A stretch of DNA of 64,000 nt from Lasiodiplodia sp. COLG20. Its lineage: Eukaryota > Ascomycota > Dothideomycetes > Botryosphaeriales > Botryosphaeriaceae. The DNA is taken from contig VNWV01000007.1 in the NCBI GenBank assembly GCA_009801085.1, positions 1,488,001-1,552,000 on the forward strand, given 5' to 3'. Positions 32,667 to 45,249 of this stretch are shown one piece after another (within the stretch, counting starts at the first letter, position 1; every line of letters starts with the position of its first letter). The position numbers were made by a program, and so were the translations under genes. The notes under the pieces are model-generated. The model was not told the origin of the DNA and did not search any database. It worked only from the letters and a program-made list of their open reading frames with translations.

Positions 32667-33632
32667 AGTGATAACGCCAACCGCACAGCTATTCATTGCT
32701 TCCCCTTCGCATCTTTGTTCTCCATCAGAGCTTATCAGATTGCCAGGCGTTTTTCACTTTCTAAGCGAACAATCTTTGGGCGTTTTGGAAGAGGAGTTCA
32801 CACGAGTGCAACTCCCACCTAGATTCACTTCTTTTTAAAGTCCATCGTTAGCGACGATAACCTTGCTTTTTATAACGCAGTTATGACCACCGACTAGCGC
32901 TCGCTTGTAGATGTATATCAAACCAGAATATCCGCAAGGTTGAATGTAAAACAGGGACGTACGACACGTGCGTCGTGCCATCTAGAAGGGCATGTTTAGA
33001 CCAAAAGCCTAGACTATTTTAGACTTGTATGTATGTACGTATCAATGTAGATATAGTGTGTTGTATGTCGTACCCATTGCATTGTTTCGTCCTTTCTCGT
33101 GTTCTTAATCTGCGTGCGTCTTTTCCGCGAGTGTGCGATATTTTGTCCTACTGTTCGAACAAGGCGAATATTAGAGCGACTCCTATCTATCCCAACACCG
33201 GGTCTACTCTCCATAAATCGGTTTGGACGGAAATGGCCTGTTAGATTCCAGGACCTGCGGCTTTGAGACCAATAATAACACACGTGTCCGGACATGGTCA
33301 GGCTGTCATCAAGAATGAATTACTTCGTGACTCTCCATCGACGAAGTTGAGCTCGCCTCACCGAAGAACATGTTCAGAAGGTATTTCTCACATCAAATCA
33401 TACAATTGGATGCAGGGATGCAGGGGCCGAGAGATCAGGGGCCCTGTGTAAAGATAGCATTATATTCGTAAGGAATGACTCGTCGAAGTGAAGTCGCAAA
33501 GCAAGGATGCGACCTGAAAAAGGCAGCCCGAAAACCGCATCATATTCTGACGTCATTCACCAACCTGAGGTACCTGGGATTAATTACCTCCCTTTGGCGT
33601 AACATCATGAAACCAGGAATCTAGGCATGCAC
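32667..33632. other. Convergent intergenic region
   Basis: The 3' flanks of the deaminase gene and of the antiporter gene. Moderately AT-rich, with a GTATGTATGTACGTAT-type stretch near 33025. No gene seen. Confidence 0.5.
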
Positions 33633-36182
33633 CTAGCACGAACCCTCCGAACCACCGATCTGACTGGCCTCGCAGCCATCCGGATAGAAGAAAGAAGCAA
33701 CACTGTCACCACGTCAATACTTGACTCTTCATTGTCAGGGATGAGGACAAAACTTACGCAATGATAACGTAGGCAGCAATGAGCAGTGCGCCCTCGAGGT
33801 AATTGCTGCGCCCGTCGAGAATAAGAAAGTTGATGACGAATGCCGTGACAAAGAGGGACACTGTCTCGAAAATGTTGAAGTAGAGGGACATCTCTTTGCC
33901 CATGATCCAGCCAAGAATGACGATGAAGGGAGTGACGAAGATTGCGATCTGAATGCTACTGCCAACGGCAACACCAATAGCAAGGTCCATCTTGTTCTTC
34001 GCAGCTACGGTGACTGCAGTAACGTGCTCGGCAGCGTTTCCGACGATGGGAAGAATGATGAGACCGATGAAGGCCTGGCTGATACCGGTTCTATCGACCA
34101 ATGGCTCGATGGCATCACTCATGAAGTCCGCACAAACAGCGACCAAACCGGTGCTGATGAGCAACATCATGACGGCCGAAGTGCGAGACATCACGTGCTT
34201 TACGGGCTCTTCGACTTGTTCCTGCTGGGAAGTCGCGTGTCCAGGGTAAATTGCCATGGGAGGTACGGAACGGCGTGCTGAACTGTTCGAAGGCCCGTTG
34301 AGGCGGTCGGGCAAAGAAGCGGTACGACGCAGACCGCGAACAGTCGCCATGCCAGGACCAGCGGTAGGTGGTGGAGTGACAAAGACGTTGTTCTGGAGGA
34401 ACCCTGGCATGGACGGGAGCATTGCAGGACGAGTGGAAAGCTGGCGAAAGTTGAAGGGACGCTTGGAGTTTGGCGACGCAGGATCGGTGGGTTCAGGCAC
34501 CGGGTCTTCCGCGAACCCAACGCGACGAGAATTCTTTTCGGTTGGGGCTGCCTTCGACGACTCAAGACCGGTCTTCTTTTCGTTCGCGTCTCCCTCGGGT
34601 TCGGTGGCATTGGCATACTTTCTGTGCTTCTTCCTGTGCTTCTTGCGGGTTTTCTCGGCTGATGCAGAAACGGAAGATCCAGCCTCAAAATCCCGGACAC
34701 GGGAACCGCCAGTACGCACTGCAGCATCGTCCGTATCGGCTTCGTCTCCGCTCAGAATGGCACCAAGGACCGATCCACGCCTGGACGAGCTACCTTCTTG
34801 ACCGCCAGCCTGATTGCCGAAATAGGCTCGGTGGTTCTCGACCGACGGAGTGCTCATGACCGAGGGGAGGGACGGGGTCTCCTTGGTGGAGCTTGTGCTA
34901 GACTTGCGACGCTTGCGATGTCTGAAAGCTCGCTTGATCTTCTTGGCCGTAGTGTTGGATCCCGACGAGCTGTCGGTGTCGGAGCTACTGGAGTCGCTAG
35001 ATGAATCCGATGAGCTGGACGAGTTGAGCATGTCGGCCAAGACACCCGGGTGGGACTCTTCGTCGATGATGTGCTGCGGCGTGCTCTCATAGAGGTAGGC
35101 ATGGGATTTGAGCTGGAACAGAAGATAGAGCACGTATACGAGGAGTAGGACCTGGTCATCCATTAGACCAAGTACCGGGAGGCACAAGCGATTGTCACAC
35201 TTACCACGCTGGTTCCACGACTGACTTGAAGAGTCTTGTCGTCGGCTGTGCTGTAGCTGGAGAAGGAAGCATGGAAGGCAGTCTACACGAATGTTAGCAG
35301 GACATGGCGGCATGGTTTGAGGCAGGGGTAGCTTACGGGCAACAGCAGGCTCATGACAGCCAAGCTGAGCAGACAAGCACTCATCTGGGTTACCGTGCTG
35401 TTGTAGACCTGGAGCGTGCATTAGCTCCATGCAAGATATGTCACTAGTGCGTCACAGCTTACCTGCTCTTGGAAGCGCAAGCCACCGAGGAGGAAAGCCA
35501 TGCCAAGGATAAGAAGCAAGTTGGCAAGGATCGAGCCAAGCAGCGATGCTTGGACGACACGGATTTCATTCTTGGCAAGCAGGATAATGAACAGGATCAA
35601 CTCGACAGCATTGCCGAAGGAGACGTTGAGCAGAGCTCCTAGCGTGTCTCCGAGTCTCGAAGCGACGCTCTCGGTGGCGTGGCTGAGGAGACCGGCAAGC
35701 GGAATGATGGCTATGGCGTTCATGGAGAAGATGAGCTCTTCGGACATGCCGGCCGGCTTACTAGCAATGCCTATGGGGACGAAGACCAGCAATACGTTGA
35801 CCCAGCTGTAGCACAGGGCATCTTTGGTGTGCTGGAAGAAGCGGATAACGGCATTTTTGGTGCGAGTGGGGAGGGGCGGTTTCTCGCCGGAGTCTAGGGC
35901 GGGAGGCGGAGCTCCATCAAGCTGGGTATTGCCGGGAGGCGGAGCAGGCGATGCAGATGCGCTGTCGGCGACATTGCTAGCGGTTGGCGGGCTGCCAGTG
36001 CTCGGAGGAGTGTGGGAGGGCTTCTCGGAAGTGGTTGAGGCCGCAGACGGGACAGTCCCATTGCTGGACTGATTGCTCAGTGGAAGAATAGACCGGCGGA
36101 CGTCTCTGGGTTGGCGATTCGAGGCATGTGCTTTCGCCCACGAGTTTATACGGTCTGAGAAGTGATTAGAGGGATCTCCCAT
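33633..36182 (-). CDS. CAX/VCX-type Ca2+/H+ antiporter
   Basis: Five exons: 36182-35463, 35408-35337, 35282-35205, 35151-33758 and 33702-33633 (777 aa). All introns are GT..AG and 54-55 nt. A disordered Pro/Ser N-terminus of about 115 residues precedes the first half of the antiporter. That half carries the c-1 repeat GNAVELILFIILLAKNEIRV and SLLGSILANLLLILGMAFLL. A long cytoplasmic loop of about 270 residues is rich in Ser and Asp, with basic clusters (KIKRAFRHRKRRKSS, KKHRKKHRKY). The second half carries the c-2 repeat GNAAEHVTAVTVAAKNKMDL and GVAVGSSIQIAIFVTPFIV. The last exon ends SFFYPDGCEAS. The family exchanges vacuolar or Golgi Ca2+ for protons. The length and loop exceed the ~400-aa yeast Vcx1; which paralogue this is cannot be told. 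Confidence 0.92.
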
Positions 36183-39100
36183 CGAGGTGTGGTTCGCAGA
36201 GAGCGAAGAGTGACGAGTGTGGAATGAGAGCCTCGGGCGGGCGCGGTGCTAAATAAGCACGATAAGCCGGGACAAGACGCCAGGAGCTTCCGAACGAGCC
36301 GCTAAGCGCGGACGGCAGCGTGGCCAAGAGGGCTTGCTCCACGTTGGCGCGCTGGGGTACGGGTAGGGTACACTTACGCATCTCCGGGGGCTGGCCACTC
36401 AGAGGGCAGTGTGTGGCGCACGTCGACCAGACTTGCGAAATGATGAGGGCGACGAAAAACACAGCGCGCAGGGCCGAAGATAAGCTGGCCCGGCGCTTCT
36501 TTGCTCGTAGCTGCCGTTTGCCGTGGCCCTGCCCTGGCAGTTGGGCAACAACCCCTTTGCCCTAAGGGCCGCGCGCCGCGCTGACGAGTGCCAAGCCCGC
36601 CGGTGGTGGCGCAAACTGTGGCTGATGCCAGGAGGCGGCCAATCGCCGCCGCCCTGTAACTCCGGAACACTTCCTCCTCCAGCACGCAACAACGCACCAT
36701 GGCGCCTACGCGAGCACCCGGTTCCGCCTGCGCTGCCACAACCGACCGTGACTCCGACGCCTGTCCGCAGACGAGCACCGCTTGGCGCCCACGACAGGTG
36801 CTGTGCCGCGGTCCGCGTGCTGCTCGCCGCCACGCGGACAGCCTCACTCGTCCCGCACGGGCGACGAAGCCATACTCCACCCGTGCTTGGCAGGTGAGCC
36901 AGAACACGCCTAGAAGCGTGCTTGGACCAGCCCGGATGACTCTTCCAAGGCCTCCAATGAGCTTACTGCGCTTGGCTGGCCGACGCTTGCACCAAATGGC
37001 TACAATACCTACCCTCTCGCGAGCCGCCCATGTCTTGCGTGTGCCGACTTCCGAGGAACACCAGCTGTGCTACTGGCCATCTCAGGGGCTGAAGACGGGT
37101 CTATCGTGGAGCAAATGGCATCAGCAGTCCTCACCGCATGCGAGCTGCGTCTATCGCCATTCGGAGCCGGCGCAGTGGGCTAATGCTTGATCGTCATACC
37201 ACGTACACGGTGCCAGAGTAAGCGTCGCGACAATGCGCTAGTCTCCCCGCCTAGAAAATAGCCCCGATATCTGCGATGTTTCCGAGCAGACAATATGCCA
37301 CAACAATGTGATCAGCGCGCGCCATTGTTGCGCCGCTTCTCCTCAAGCTTTGCTGCTTCCGCACCACCCATCCCTGCCGCGACAACGGCAAAGCTTGGCT
37401 GACCTGGGATGATGTTTGTTTCGTCGTGGTTGGAACATGCTGGGAAACTTGGAGCTCTCGCTCAGACGTGATTGACAGCACTAGTGTGGTACAATCACGC
37501 CAGTCCCAAAGCTTCAACTGTTCTTTTGCGGTAACCCCCTAACCGTGGGTAGACAGCTTTTGCTCAGCGCCGAGACGGAATTGACCACGTGGGCTATAGC
37601 ACAGACCGACAAGGCTGGCGTCAATACTGGATGCTGATCCATATTGTGTGCTTTGCAAGCTATCCGATCCTCATGAGCGGCACCGAAGCACCTGAGGCTT
37701 GCTCGGTCCAGTGCGAACTTTCTCCCCCACTACAGGCTCACTCTCACCATCACATATGGTGATTCCTCATAGAAATTGTAGTTGTGTACAGCTACATTAA
37801 CCATATATGTGTTCGACACGTACGGATTCAACGCTACAACAAATATCAGTAAGCGTTCAGCCCTCGTAAATTCATAAGCTACGTCACTCCCAAGTCCTTT
37901 TAAAGCGAAAACATTTTTGTGGCAGCTGCGTTTCTTTGAGCGCAAGTTGTGCTCCTCGACGAGTTTGTGATCAGAGAGCATCGAATGTTTCAACTGCTTT
38001 ACGAGTGAGTTCGACAGTTCGGCATCGCATATACGTACTTTCGTTCGTGTTTCACAAGACCGAAACACTCTGTTTCCCTTACGGTATGCAGCTCGCTTTA
38101 GCAGACTGGGCATGTTTTCGTAGAGGTTTGGGGAAGCCAGAGCAGGCCCACGATATGGACTCACCGACGGATCAGTGGCGTCTCAAACTTGCAGTTTGCG
38201 ATTGGTTCATCAGATGTCTCTAAACACACACTGCAGGGAATGACGTTGTTCTCCCTCCCTTCCAGTTACCTGCTACCCCCACGATTGTTGCATCACCTAA
38301 AATTTTCACATTTGCAACACAGAAGCTCATGCCGCCCCTCCCTTACATATTTATGAATCCAGGTTCTAGGAAGGGAGGAAAGCCCCATGCATCATCTGGC
38401 GTCACCATTGCCCCGATCGTAATGAAATGGTAGGCTTAAAAATCGATGGCTCAATTATTACGCAATATGTGTACCTTAACCTCCTGCTAAGACAAGTCAG
38501 CCCTTGATTAAGAAAGGCCACATAAGCGTAAGAAGAGGTCAACCAGACAGTAATAATGACTTCCGGAGGCCTATTTCTAAGTAGGTTTATCTACATTTAT
38601 ATTCGCTTCGTTATAAAGCTAGTCATAAACCGGCAAGGCAGGTGTCAATGCGAGTATAAGGAACTTGTGAGTATAGGCTATGCTAGCTTATAGCTTGAGG
38701 TATAATACTAGCAGATTTGACACTACATAGCACGTCTTGAATGTGCGTATACCTGTGGAGATTCAAGTAGACCCTTCATTAGCCCGTTGTAGTTCAGGCA
38801 GCAAAGCTAGCCTCTAGATTACGTGGCATCCTCTGAACATACATGCTGTAGCAATGATGTCGCTCTTTCTTGGATCATGCAGAATCGCATTCCTGCTGCA
38901 CTATTTCTTCGGAATCCCAGCCAGAGTCAGCTCGTACAATGCAAGTAGGCTAACGCAAGATGAATGCTGTTAAAGAAACCGTGACAAGAGAACCCATACA
39001 ATGCGACGGGCTGCTCGTTCCTTACCACACAGCTGAGAGAGAAACCACCAACACTGTTAGGTTGAATTCTGACATAATCTTGCACATTGTCTGAAGAACA

Positions 39101-39275
39101 CCCATGATTCGCGCACAACATTGACAATTTGTAAGAATTTCACACCCACCGAATACCCACTCATGTATATTTACTCATTCACTAATAACCCCGGGATTCA
39201 AGCCTAAAAAACGCCATAAACTCCCGTCAGTGCCCATTCTTTCGCTTGTATAGGTATCACATAGCGCCATCTGGC
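36183..39275. other. Gene-free 3.1-kb interval, partly AT-rich
   Basis: The left kilobase (antiporter promoter) is GC-rich. From about 38400 to 39200 the DNA is AT-rich, dense in TA dinucleotides, and has no long open frame. A 144-codon minus frame at 37730-38164 has no recognisable features. The AT-rich part may be a mutated repeat relic, though no terminal repeats or transposase remnants were identified. Confidence 0.45.
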
Positions 39276-40074
39276 TTAGTTCCTCAGAGCCCTGAGGCGC
39301 TCGTTGAGGCCATCTTCCATCTCCTCGGTAGGACCAATCTTCGTCTTGGCAGGCGTGGCGCCCTCGAGTTCCTGGTTGAGCTCGACTCCCGCCTTGTCCG
39401 CGGCTTGCGCCATCAAACGGTCGACGTCCTCTTGTGGTGTGCCGACGGCCGTGGCCGAGGATGTGGCGTTTTCGTAATAGCCAGTCGCGACGTCCAGGTC
39501 CTCGAACTGTGTCTCGAATTTGTCCATGACTGCAGATATCTTTTTGCGCAAGTCAGACAGTCGTGGCCCAACAGGTCAAGTTTTGGGAAGAGAATACCTT
39601 TTCCAGGTCCATAGTCTTCATGGCCGAGTCCATGCCTTTGACCACGTTCGCCATGCTACCCGTGACCTGACGCATCGTCACCGCTGTTTGTACCCTGCTG
39701 CTGACAGCGTCGATGCGCGACGCCAAACGCAGAAGGTTGAGCTTTTCATTCTGCTTCCTTATGGCGTTCTGGGCGTAGATTTTGGCGATGTCGTTGTGGC
39801 CCTGCTTCATAGCCTGTTTGCGCCCAAGTCGGTGTGTCAGTCGTGCTAGTGTTTGCGGGCAGGTGGCCCTGCTCCGGCGGACTGTGTAAAGGGCGCGACG
39901 CACCTTTTCGAGTTTCGTCTTCTCCGTCTGCTCATCCTTGCCAGCTTTGGCAGCTTGACGGTTGAGCTGCTTCGCGGTGAACTGCATGCGCAGGTATTGT
40001 TAGCGCGGGGTGCCAGTGCGGGGATGGGCGCGACGTGCCTTGAGGTTGAACAGCGCTTTTTCGAGGCCAGACAT
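39276..40074 (-). CDS. did2: Did2/Vps46 (CHMP1), ESCRT-III subunit
   Basis: Four exons: 40074-40039, 39981-39904, 39813-39598 and 39539-39276 (197 aa, usual for the family). Intron 1 has a GC donor (AAG/GCACGT) and CATGCAG acceptor; the others are GT..AG. The protein reads [12 protein letters not shown] / [17 protein letters not shown], a classic basic Snf7-domain start. It continues through [40 protein letters not shown] and [20 protein letters not shown], and ends with the MIM1-type tail ..NERLRALRN that binds the Vps4 MIT domain. Did2 regulates disassembly of ESCRT-III at endosomes during multivesicular body sorting. Confidence 0.95.
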
Positions 40075-40433
40075 GGTTGCGGTCAGTCGCGGCAGGGAGC
40101 GATGGCGAGGGGATGCAAAATTACGAAGGCTTGTGGGAGCAAGAGTGGTGCGGAAGGTCTGCTGGCGGAGTCTGGCGCAGCGCCGTAGGGCAGCGCCGCG
40201 GCATCTCGCTTGCTTGAGGAACGTCATACTACCTGCGCGCTGCGGCCCGGAGCCACGCACCAGTACGTAGCGCTTATAGCTCGCTTTAACTCATGTTCAA
40301 ATAAATCGTTTTCATATCATGTCAAAACTCGTCTTCTGCCCGCTTTCCCAGTCCTTCCATGCATTTCCGGCTATCCCGCTGCCTGCAACGCCAAAACGCC
40401 TATCCGCAACGCCGTAGTCAAACCTCAGAGCTC
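40075..40433. other. Short intergenic between ncb2 and did2
   Basis: Both neighbours are on the minus strand; this holds the did2 promoter and the ncb2 3' flank. Nothing else was seen. Confidence 0.5.
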
Positions 40434-41139
40434 TCACGCCTCATGCGGACCCGAGTTGAACTTGTCGGTGGCGGACCGGAAGAGCTCCTGCTGCTGCCTG
40501 ATCAGCTCCTCCTCGCTGAGGCCACTTTGCTCGATCTTGCTCTGCTTCTTCTCGCGGTTCTGGAAACGCGGCCGTTAGCGCGCCTTGTGCTGTTGTCGGG
40601 CAAGCTCGGGGGACCCACCATCTGCTGCTTGCGCTGGTCCGCCGCGACCTGCATGATGTCGTCCACGTAGTTTCCAAAGCCGAAGTCCTCCAGCGCAGCC
40701 TTGACGTGCTCGCATGCGATCGTCTTCTTCGCTTCCTTCTCGGCGATATCGTTTGCCTCGGAGGAGATCATGGTGATGAACTCAACACAGCACTCGATCA
40801 AGAGGTCACGCGTCTCCTTGGCGAACGTGACGCCCGGGTCGTTTGCGAGGATCTCATTGATGATCTTCTGGACGGTGGCTTTGTTCCCGGTCAGCGCGTC
40901 TCGAAAGCGAGGTGAAGGCGGGGTGCTTGGGCATCCCTCCCTGGGCTTGCCCGAGGCCGCGAGCGCGGCGGGGCCGGGCGGTGTAGGTGCGCGGGGCCAG
41001 GGAGAAGGTTTGCATACCTTTCGGGAGCGAAAGCTCGTCGTTGCCTGTCGCCGGGGTCAGCGCGGAGTCCGTTGCTTTACTTTGCGCGACACGGCAGCCT
41101 GGTTGATTGCGACGCACCTCCAAACTCGCGGTCTGACAT
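40434..41139 (-). CDS. ncb2: NC2-beta (Dr1), TBP-associated repressor subunit
   Basis: Four exons: 41139-41118, 41044-41018, 40878-40619 and 40559-40434 (144 aa). All introns are GT..AG. The protein reads MSDREFGGNDELSLPKATVQ and enters a histone fold: KIINEILANDPGVTFAKETR, DLLIECCVEFITMISSEAND, KKTIACEHVKAALEDFGF. After the fold comes NYVDDIMQVAADQRKQQM and a Gln/Glu-rich tail (SEEELIRQQQELFRSATDKF). NC2-beta dimerises with NC2-alpha, binds TBP on promoters and blocks or remodels preinitiation complexes in the nucleus. Two very short first exons (22 and 27 nt) are needed to build the conserved N-terminus. Confidence 0.93.
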
Positions 41140-42396
41140 GGCTCGCTTGCACAAAGTCTCAGGGTGGGGTCGAAGCAGAAGGCGGCACAGAGAGATGGGG
41201 TTCGCGACCAATGCTGCGCTCACAACACATGGTCGCGGTCGTTTGGCATTCTTTAAATGTTAAGAACAGAGCTGACGCTTCATCCTAGCTCGGCCGCCGC
41301 ACGGACCTGGTCGGCGCCGGCAAAGCTGTCCTTCCGAGCGCTTCTCAAATGATGGCTGGAAACTTTTTTCTCTCTTCGCTTCCATCACCAACTTTTTGAG
41401 CCACACACCTGGTCAGCATTTTGTAGTGGTAAGTCGCCTGTCCGTCCCTCACACTCACCCGCTCCGAAGATGAACATTCGTGTCGCCCCTATCAGACCAA
41501 CATTGTGGTGATTACCTGTCCTAGCCAAACGGACTTTCTGAGAAGAACCATGCACAGCTTCATTTCTATCGCGCTGGCTTGCGGACAAGTGCTAACTATC
41601 CGAAGATTTAGTGAAGCTTTCGATCATGGCATTGCCGGTGTGGGCGAAGTGTCGGTCTTCAACGCAAATGGCGCGTCGGACGGCTTAGTCGCTGCTTTAT
41701 GGGTGGCGCGTACACACCGGCTCGCGTCTGAAGTGTAGGAGCGCTGTGCGATTCATGCAGGGGTACACAAGGCCTGTGTCTCAGATTCAAGCTCGGCCAG
41801 AATGGGCGCACGGGATTCCTCCCACATTGCGGGACCCCAGAGCGGGCGACTGTCAGGCCGCTCCCGCATGATTCTCCAACGGGATCATCAAGCATGGCGC
41901 CACCCCGCTTGATCGTACGATCAGCTGCACAGCGACCCGCATTGTCCCAATCCGGGTGCATATCCTTGATTAGCGAGTGCGCTGCAGGTAGGTGGCCTCC
42001 GATCTCTCATCAGCCGCGTCACGCCACTCCCCAAGCGATGATCAAGAAGCAAAGAGTGTTGTCGAATCTGTGGCGATCTGATTTTAATTGATGATCCGAA
42101 CGAGTCATCCACTGCCGTGGCCCTGCTGGTGCAGTGCATGCCATAAGCTAGGGTGTTGGCAGGAGCTTATTTGAACGTCGTTGGCAATGGTACGTAGGCG
42201 CAGCGCCTTTCATCCTCTTCCCCCATTTCCTGTGATGACAAAAGATCACATTCCATGCTAAGACGGAGGGTGTAAAAAGCCCTATGTCGAGAACGTGTCG
42301 AGCCTTTTCATCTTTCGCCTGAGATAGCACAAGTTTCTGTTCTTTTCACTGTGGCCATGCAGAAGAAAGACATTGTGGCTAATACCCTAGCTAGTT
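41140..42396. other. Intergenic, no gene seen
   Basis: The interval between ncb2 (promoter side) and the 3' end of the SDR gene. Open frames are short and unconvincing. Mixed composition, no repeat noticed. Confidence 0.45.
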
Positions 42397-43341
42397 TCAT
42401 GCATCTTGGAAAGCTGCCAGCTCCCCGTCGTTCCAGCTGCAGAGCCGGCATTAGCACGAGGTGGGGTGAGGCAATGTAGGGGGGCACGTACTTTAGGAAT
42501 CGGCCGTTCAGCTCCTTTGGAGCATCGAGGACGACACGGGCCATGACGTTGCCGGGCTGGTCAGGACGGAGCAATTTACCGTTAGATGGCAAACCAAGAA
42601 ATTTTTCTGCATCCTTAGGATCCATCTGCTTGTGATGAGTGGCGCGGATGTTGTCTTGCATGGCCGTGTCCACGGTGCCAGGACGGATAGAGACGGTGGT
42701 AACGTCGGGTTCTTCAGCGGCCAAAGTCTCGGCCAAGTGGTTGAACACGGCCTTGGATGCACCGTAGACGCCCCAGGCGGCATAGGAGTGGGTGGCAGCC
42801 CCCGACGAGACGAGCACAATGCGGCCCTTGGAAGAGCGCAGGGCGGGCAGGGCAGCCTTGATCTACACGGGCGGTCAGAAGGGGCAATGAGCGCAGCAGG
42901 CATGGGGGCACGGTACCAGGGCAATGCCGGAGAATACATTGACATCAAAGGCAGCCCTCCATTCCTCGGGCTCGGTGTCGCAGATCTTCTTCACCGGCTC
43001 GAGCACGCCGTGGTTCACGACGAGCCCGTCCAGGCGGTTCCAGCGCTGGAGAGCGAGATCGGCGGCCTGTTTGCCGATTGAAAAGTCGGAGAGGTCTCCT
43101 GACAGGAGCTGCACCTGTTCCGGATGCTCTGCACGCAGCCGCTCGAGTGGCTCCTTGCTTCGGGCGACAACGACGAGCCTGCATTGGTGCTGCAGCAGGA
43201 AGTGGCTAATGGCGAGCCCGATGCCTGTTGAGCGCGGGCCGAGATGCGTCAGCAGACGGCGGGCCACATGCACGGGGAGAGGGCCGACGGCGTACCCCGG
43301 GAGGCGCCGGTGACAATGATGACTTTCCCCGCGGCGGCCAT
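42397..43341 (-). CDS. Short-chain dehydrogenase/reductase
   Basis: Four exons: 43341-43296, 43224-42917, 42862-42492 and 42436-42397 (254 aa). Introns are GT..AG. The last splice turns an otherwise frame-extended tail into GRFLNWNDGELAAFQDA, a standard SDR ending. Motifs: VIIVTGASRGIGLAISHFLL (NAD(P)-binding TGxxxGxG), VVVARSKEPL (a basic residue after the second strand suggests NADPH), GLVVNHGVLEP in place of NNAG, IVLVSSGAATHS (catalytic Ser) and YGASKAVFNHL (Tyr and Lys). It resembles the yeast Yir035c/Yir036c benzil-reductase-like branch. The natural substrate is unknown. It is divergent from the flavoenzyme gene at 43728. Confidence 0.9.
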
Positions 43342-43727
43342 GGGTGGTGGTTCGATGGCGAAGGGTGGGCGGAGGTGAAGAGGAACAGGCACCGCCGCTC
43401 GGGAGCGCGAAAAATAATGCGCGCGCCCCAAGGCCCGAGAAAGCCTCGTCCCGGGCAGACCCGCCTTTTTTTTTTTCCTGCCGGTGACGCTGGTGTGGAT
43501 CTGCGTTAAGTGTGCGAGGGGTGCGGGCGGACGTCATGGCGATGTGGGGTTTGGCGCCTTTCACAACGCCCGTTGCTGGGACGGATCGTATGATATTCTG
43601 CTTAACTGAAGCAGCCGCACACGACGATGCCGCCTGCCCTCTTACATAAATCCCAGGCGGGCAGTCTGAACCCGCGCCTGCCCTCCACCACTCGTCCGCA
43701 GATCTGCCATCGCATTCCCTGACCAGC
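43342..43727. promoter_or_regulatory. Short divergent promoter, SDR / flavoenzyme
   Basis: 386 bp between two divergent start codons, with a poly-T run near 43467-43480. The two oxidoreductases could be co-regulated, but no shared motif was found. Confidence 0.4.
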
Positions 43728-45249
43728 ATGGCCAGCACCCCGACCCAGACCGTTATCCTCGGCGCAGGCATCATTGGTCTCTCCACCGCCTACTACCTCG
43801 CCCACGCCCCCGATGTCGACCCTACCTCCATCCACATAGTCGAGTCCGCCGAGGAGCTGTTTTGCTCTGCCTCGGGCCTCGCCGGCGGCTTCCTCGCCGA
43901 AGACTGTGCGTGAATTTTCTTGCGCGAGCTTGCGCGACGCTGACGCTGCCCCAGGGTTCGCGCCCTCTGTTGCCCCGCTGGGCGCCCTGTCCTTCCGCCT
44001 GCACAAGGAGCTCGCCGAAAAGCACGATGGCCGGAACAAATGGGGCTACTGCCTGAGCATTGGCACCTCCCTCAGCCAGGACCCGGAGAACAGCGAAGAG
44101 GCCGTGCTTGGTAGCGGAGAGGACTGGCTGCGCAACGGCACCAGCCGCGCCAAAGCTGCTGGCGGCCAGGACCACTTCGAGAAGGGCGAGGGCCCCGCGT
44201 GGTTGGCGCTGAAGCCTGGCAGCAGCCTCGAGGTCATTAGCCAGGACGCGAGCACCGCGCAGATGTAAGTTCAGTTCCATGATTGTTGCCCGTGCCCGGT
44301 CCTGATCTAGAGCAGCGATCCCAAGCGCCTGTGCGAGTGGTTGTTGGACCAATGCCGCGAGAGGGGCGCCCAGCTCCACCACCCGGCGAAGGCTGTTGGC
44401 GTCTCGAGAGACGAGAAGGGCCTGATGAGCGCAATCCGCGTTGCCACTGAGACTGGCATGGAATTGGAAAGTAAGAGCGCGCCCGCTTTTTGCTACGGAT
44501 CCCTTCAAACATCACTAACAGTACAAAGTCCCCTGTGCCCGCCTCGTCGTCACTGCTGGAGCCTGGACCCCGAGGGTTTTTACCACGCTGTTCCCGAAGA
44601 CCAATGTCCGGATACCGATTTCGCCTCTCGCCGGCCACTCCCTCCTTCTTCGCTCGCCTCGATGGACCAAGGAGCAAGAGGATCTGGGCTGCCACGCTAT
44701 TTTCGCCACTGACACTCTCGGCTTCTCGCCTGAACTTTTCAGCCGACTTAGCGGAGAAATCTACATCGCAGGACTCAACACCACCCAGGTTCCCTTGCCG
44801 GAGCTTGCCTCGGAGGTCAAGCCCAGGGAAGACGCCATGAAACAGCTGAAAGAGGTCGCAGCCACCATGTGCGGTCTGCCGGACAAGGACAGTGACCTCG
44901 AGATGCTTAGGGAAGGACTGGTGAGGAAATCCCGATTGGATCTGGAGCCCCTTGGCTTACTTCTGGACAGTGTTTCCGCCCCGTGACTTCTAGTGGCAGA
45001 CCGATTATTTCTCGAGTCCCCGACATGAAGCTTGGCATTCAGACTCTCGGCGGCGACAAAGGCGGCATTTTCGTGGCTGCTGGCCATGGCGCATGGGGTA
45101 GGACTGTTTCGACTGTGCCTCACTTGGGTCAACACACTAATCAGACTCCAGGAATTTCCCAATCCCTCGGCACCGGAAAAGTCATGACGGAGCTCATCTG
45201 TGGCCAACCAACCTCCGTGAACATCAAGGCGCTCGCCTTGCCCGCATAA
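43728..45249 (+). CDS. FAD-dependent oxidoreductase (DAO superfamily)
   Basis: Six exons: 43728-43905, 43955-44264, 44316-44470, 44529-44920, 44971-45097 and 45152-45249 (419 aa). The introns are 48-58 nt, GT..AG. The dinucleotide-binding motif is TVILGAGIIGLSTAYYLAH (GxGxxG) followed by the Glu in IHIVESAEEL. SASGLAGGFLAEDW and the mid-protein CARLVVTAGAWTP, typical of the DAO fold, follow. Near the C-terminus CFRPVTSSGRPIISRVPD and GIFVAAGHGAWGISQSLGTG form the second FAD-contact region. Enzymes of this type oxidise amines or amino acids (sarcosine, D-amino acids and related compounds). The substrate is not evident. The fungal relatives I recall are annotated only as FAD-dependent oxidoreductases. 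Confidence 0.9.

Noticed and set aside
37730..38164. 144-codon minus-strand frame
   Set aside because: No recognisable domain, and it lies in a gene-free stretch of declining GC; not supportable as a gene.
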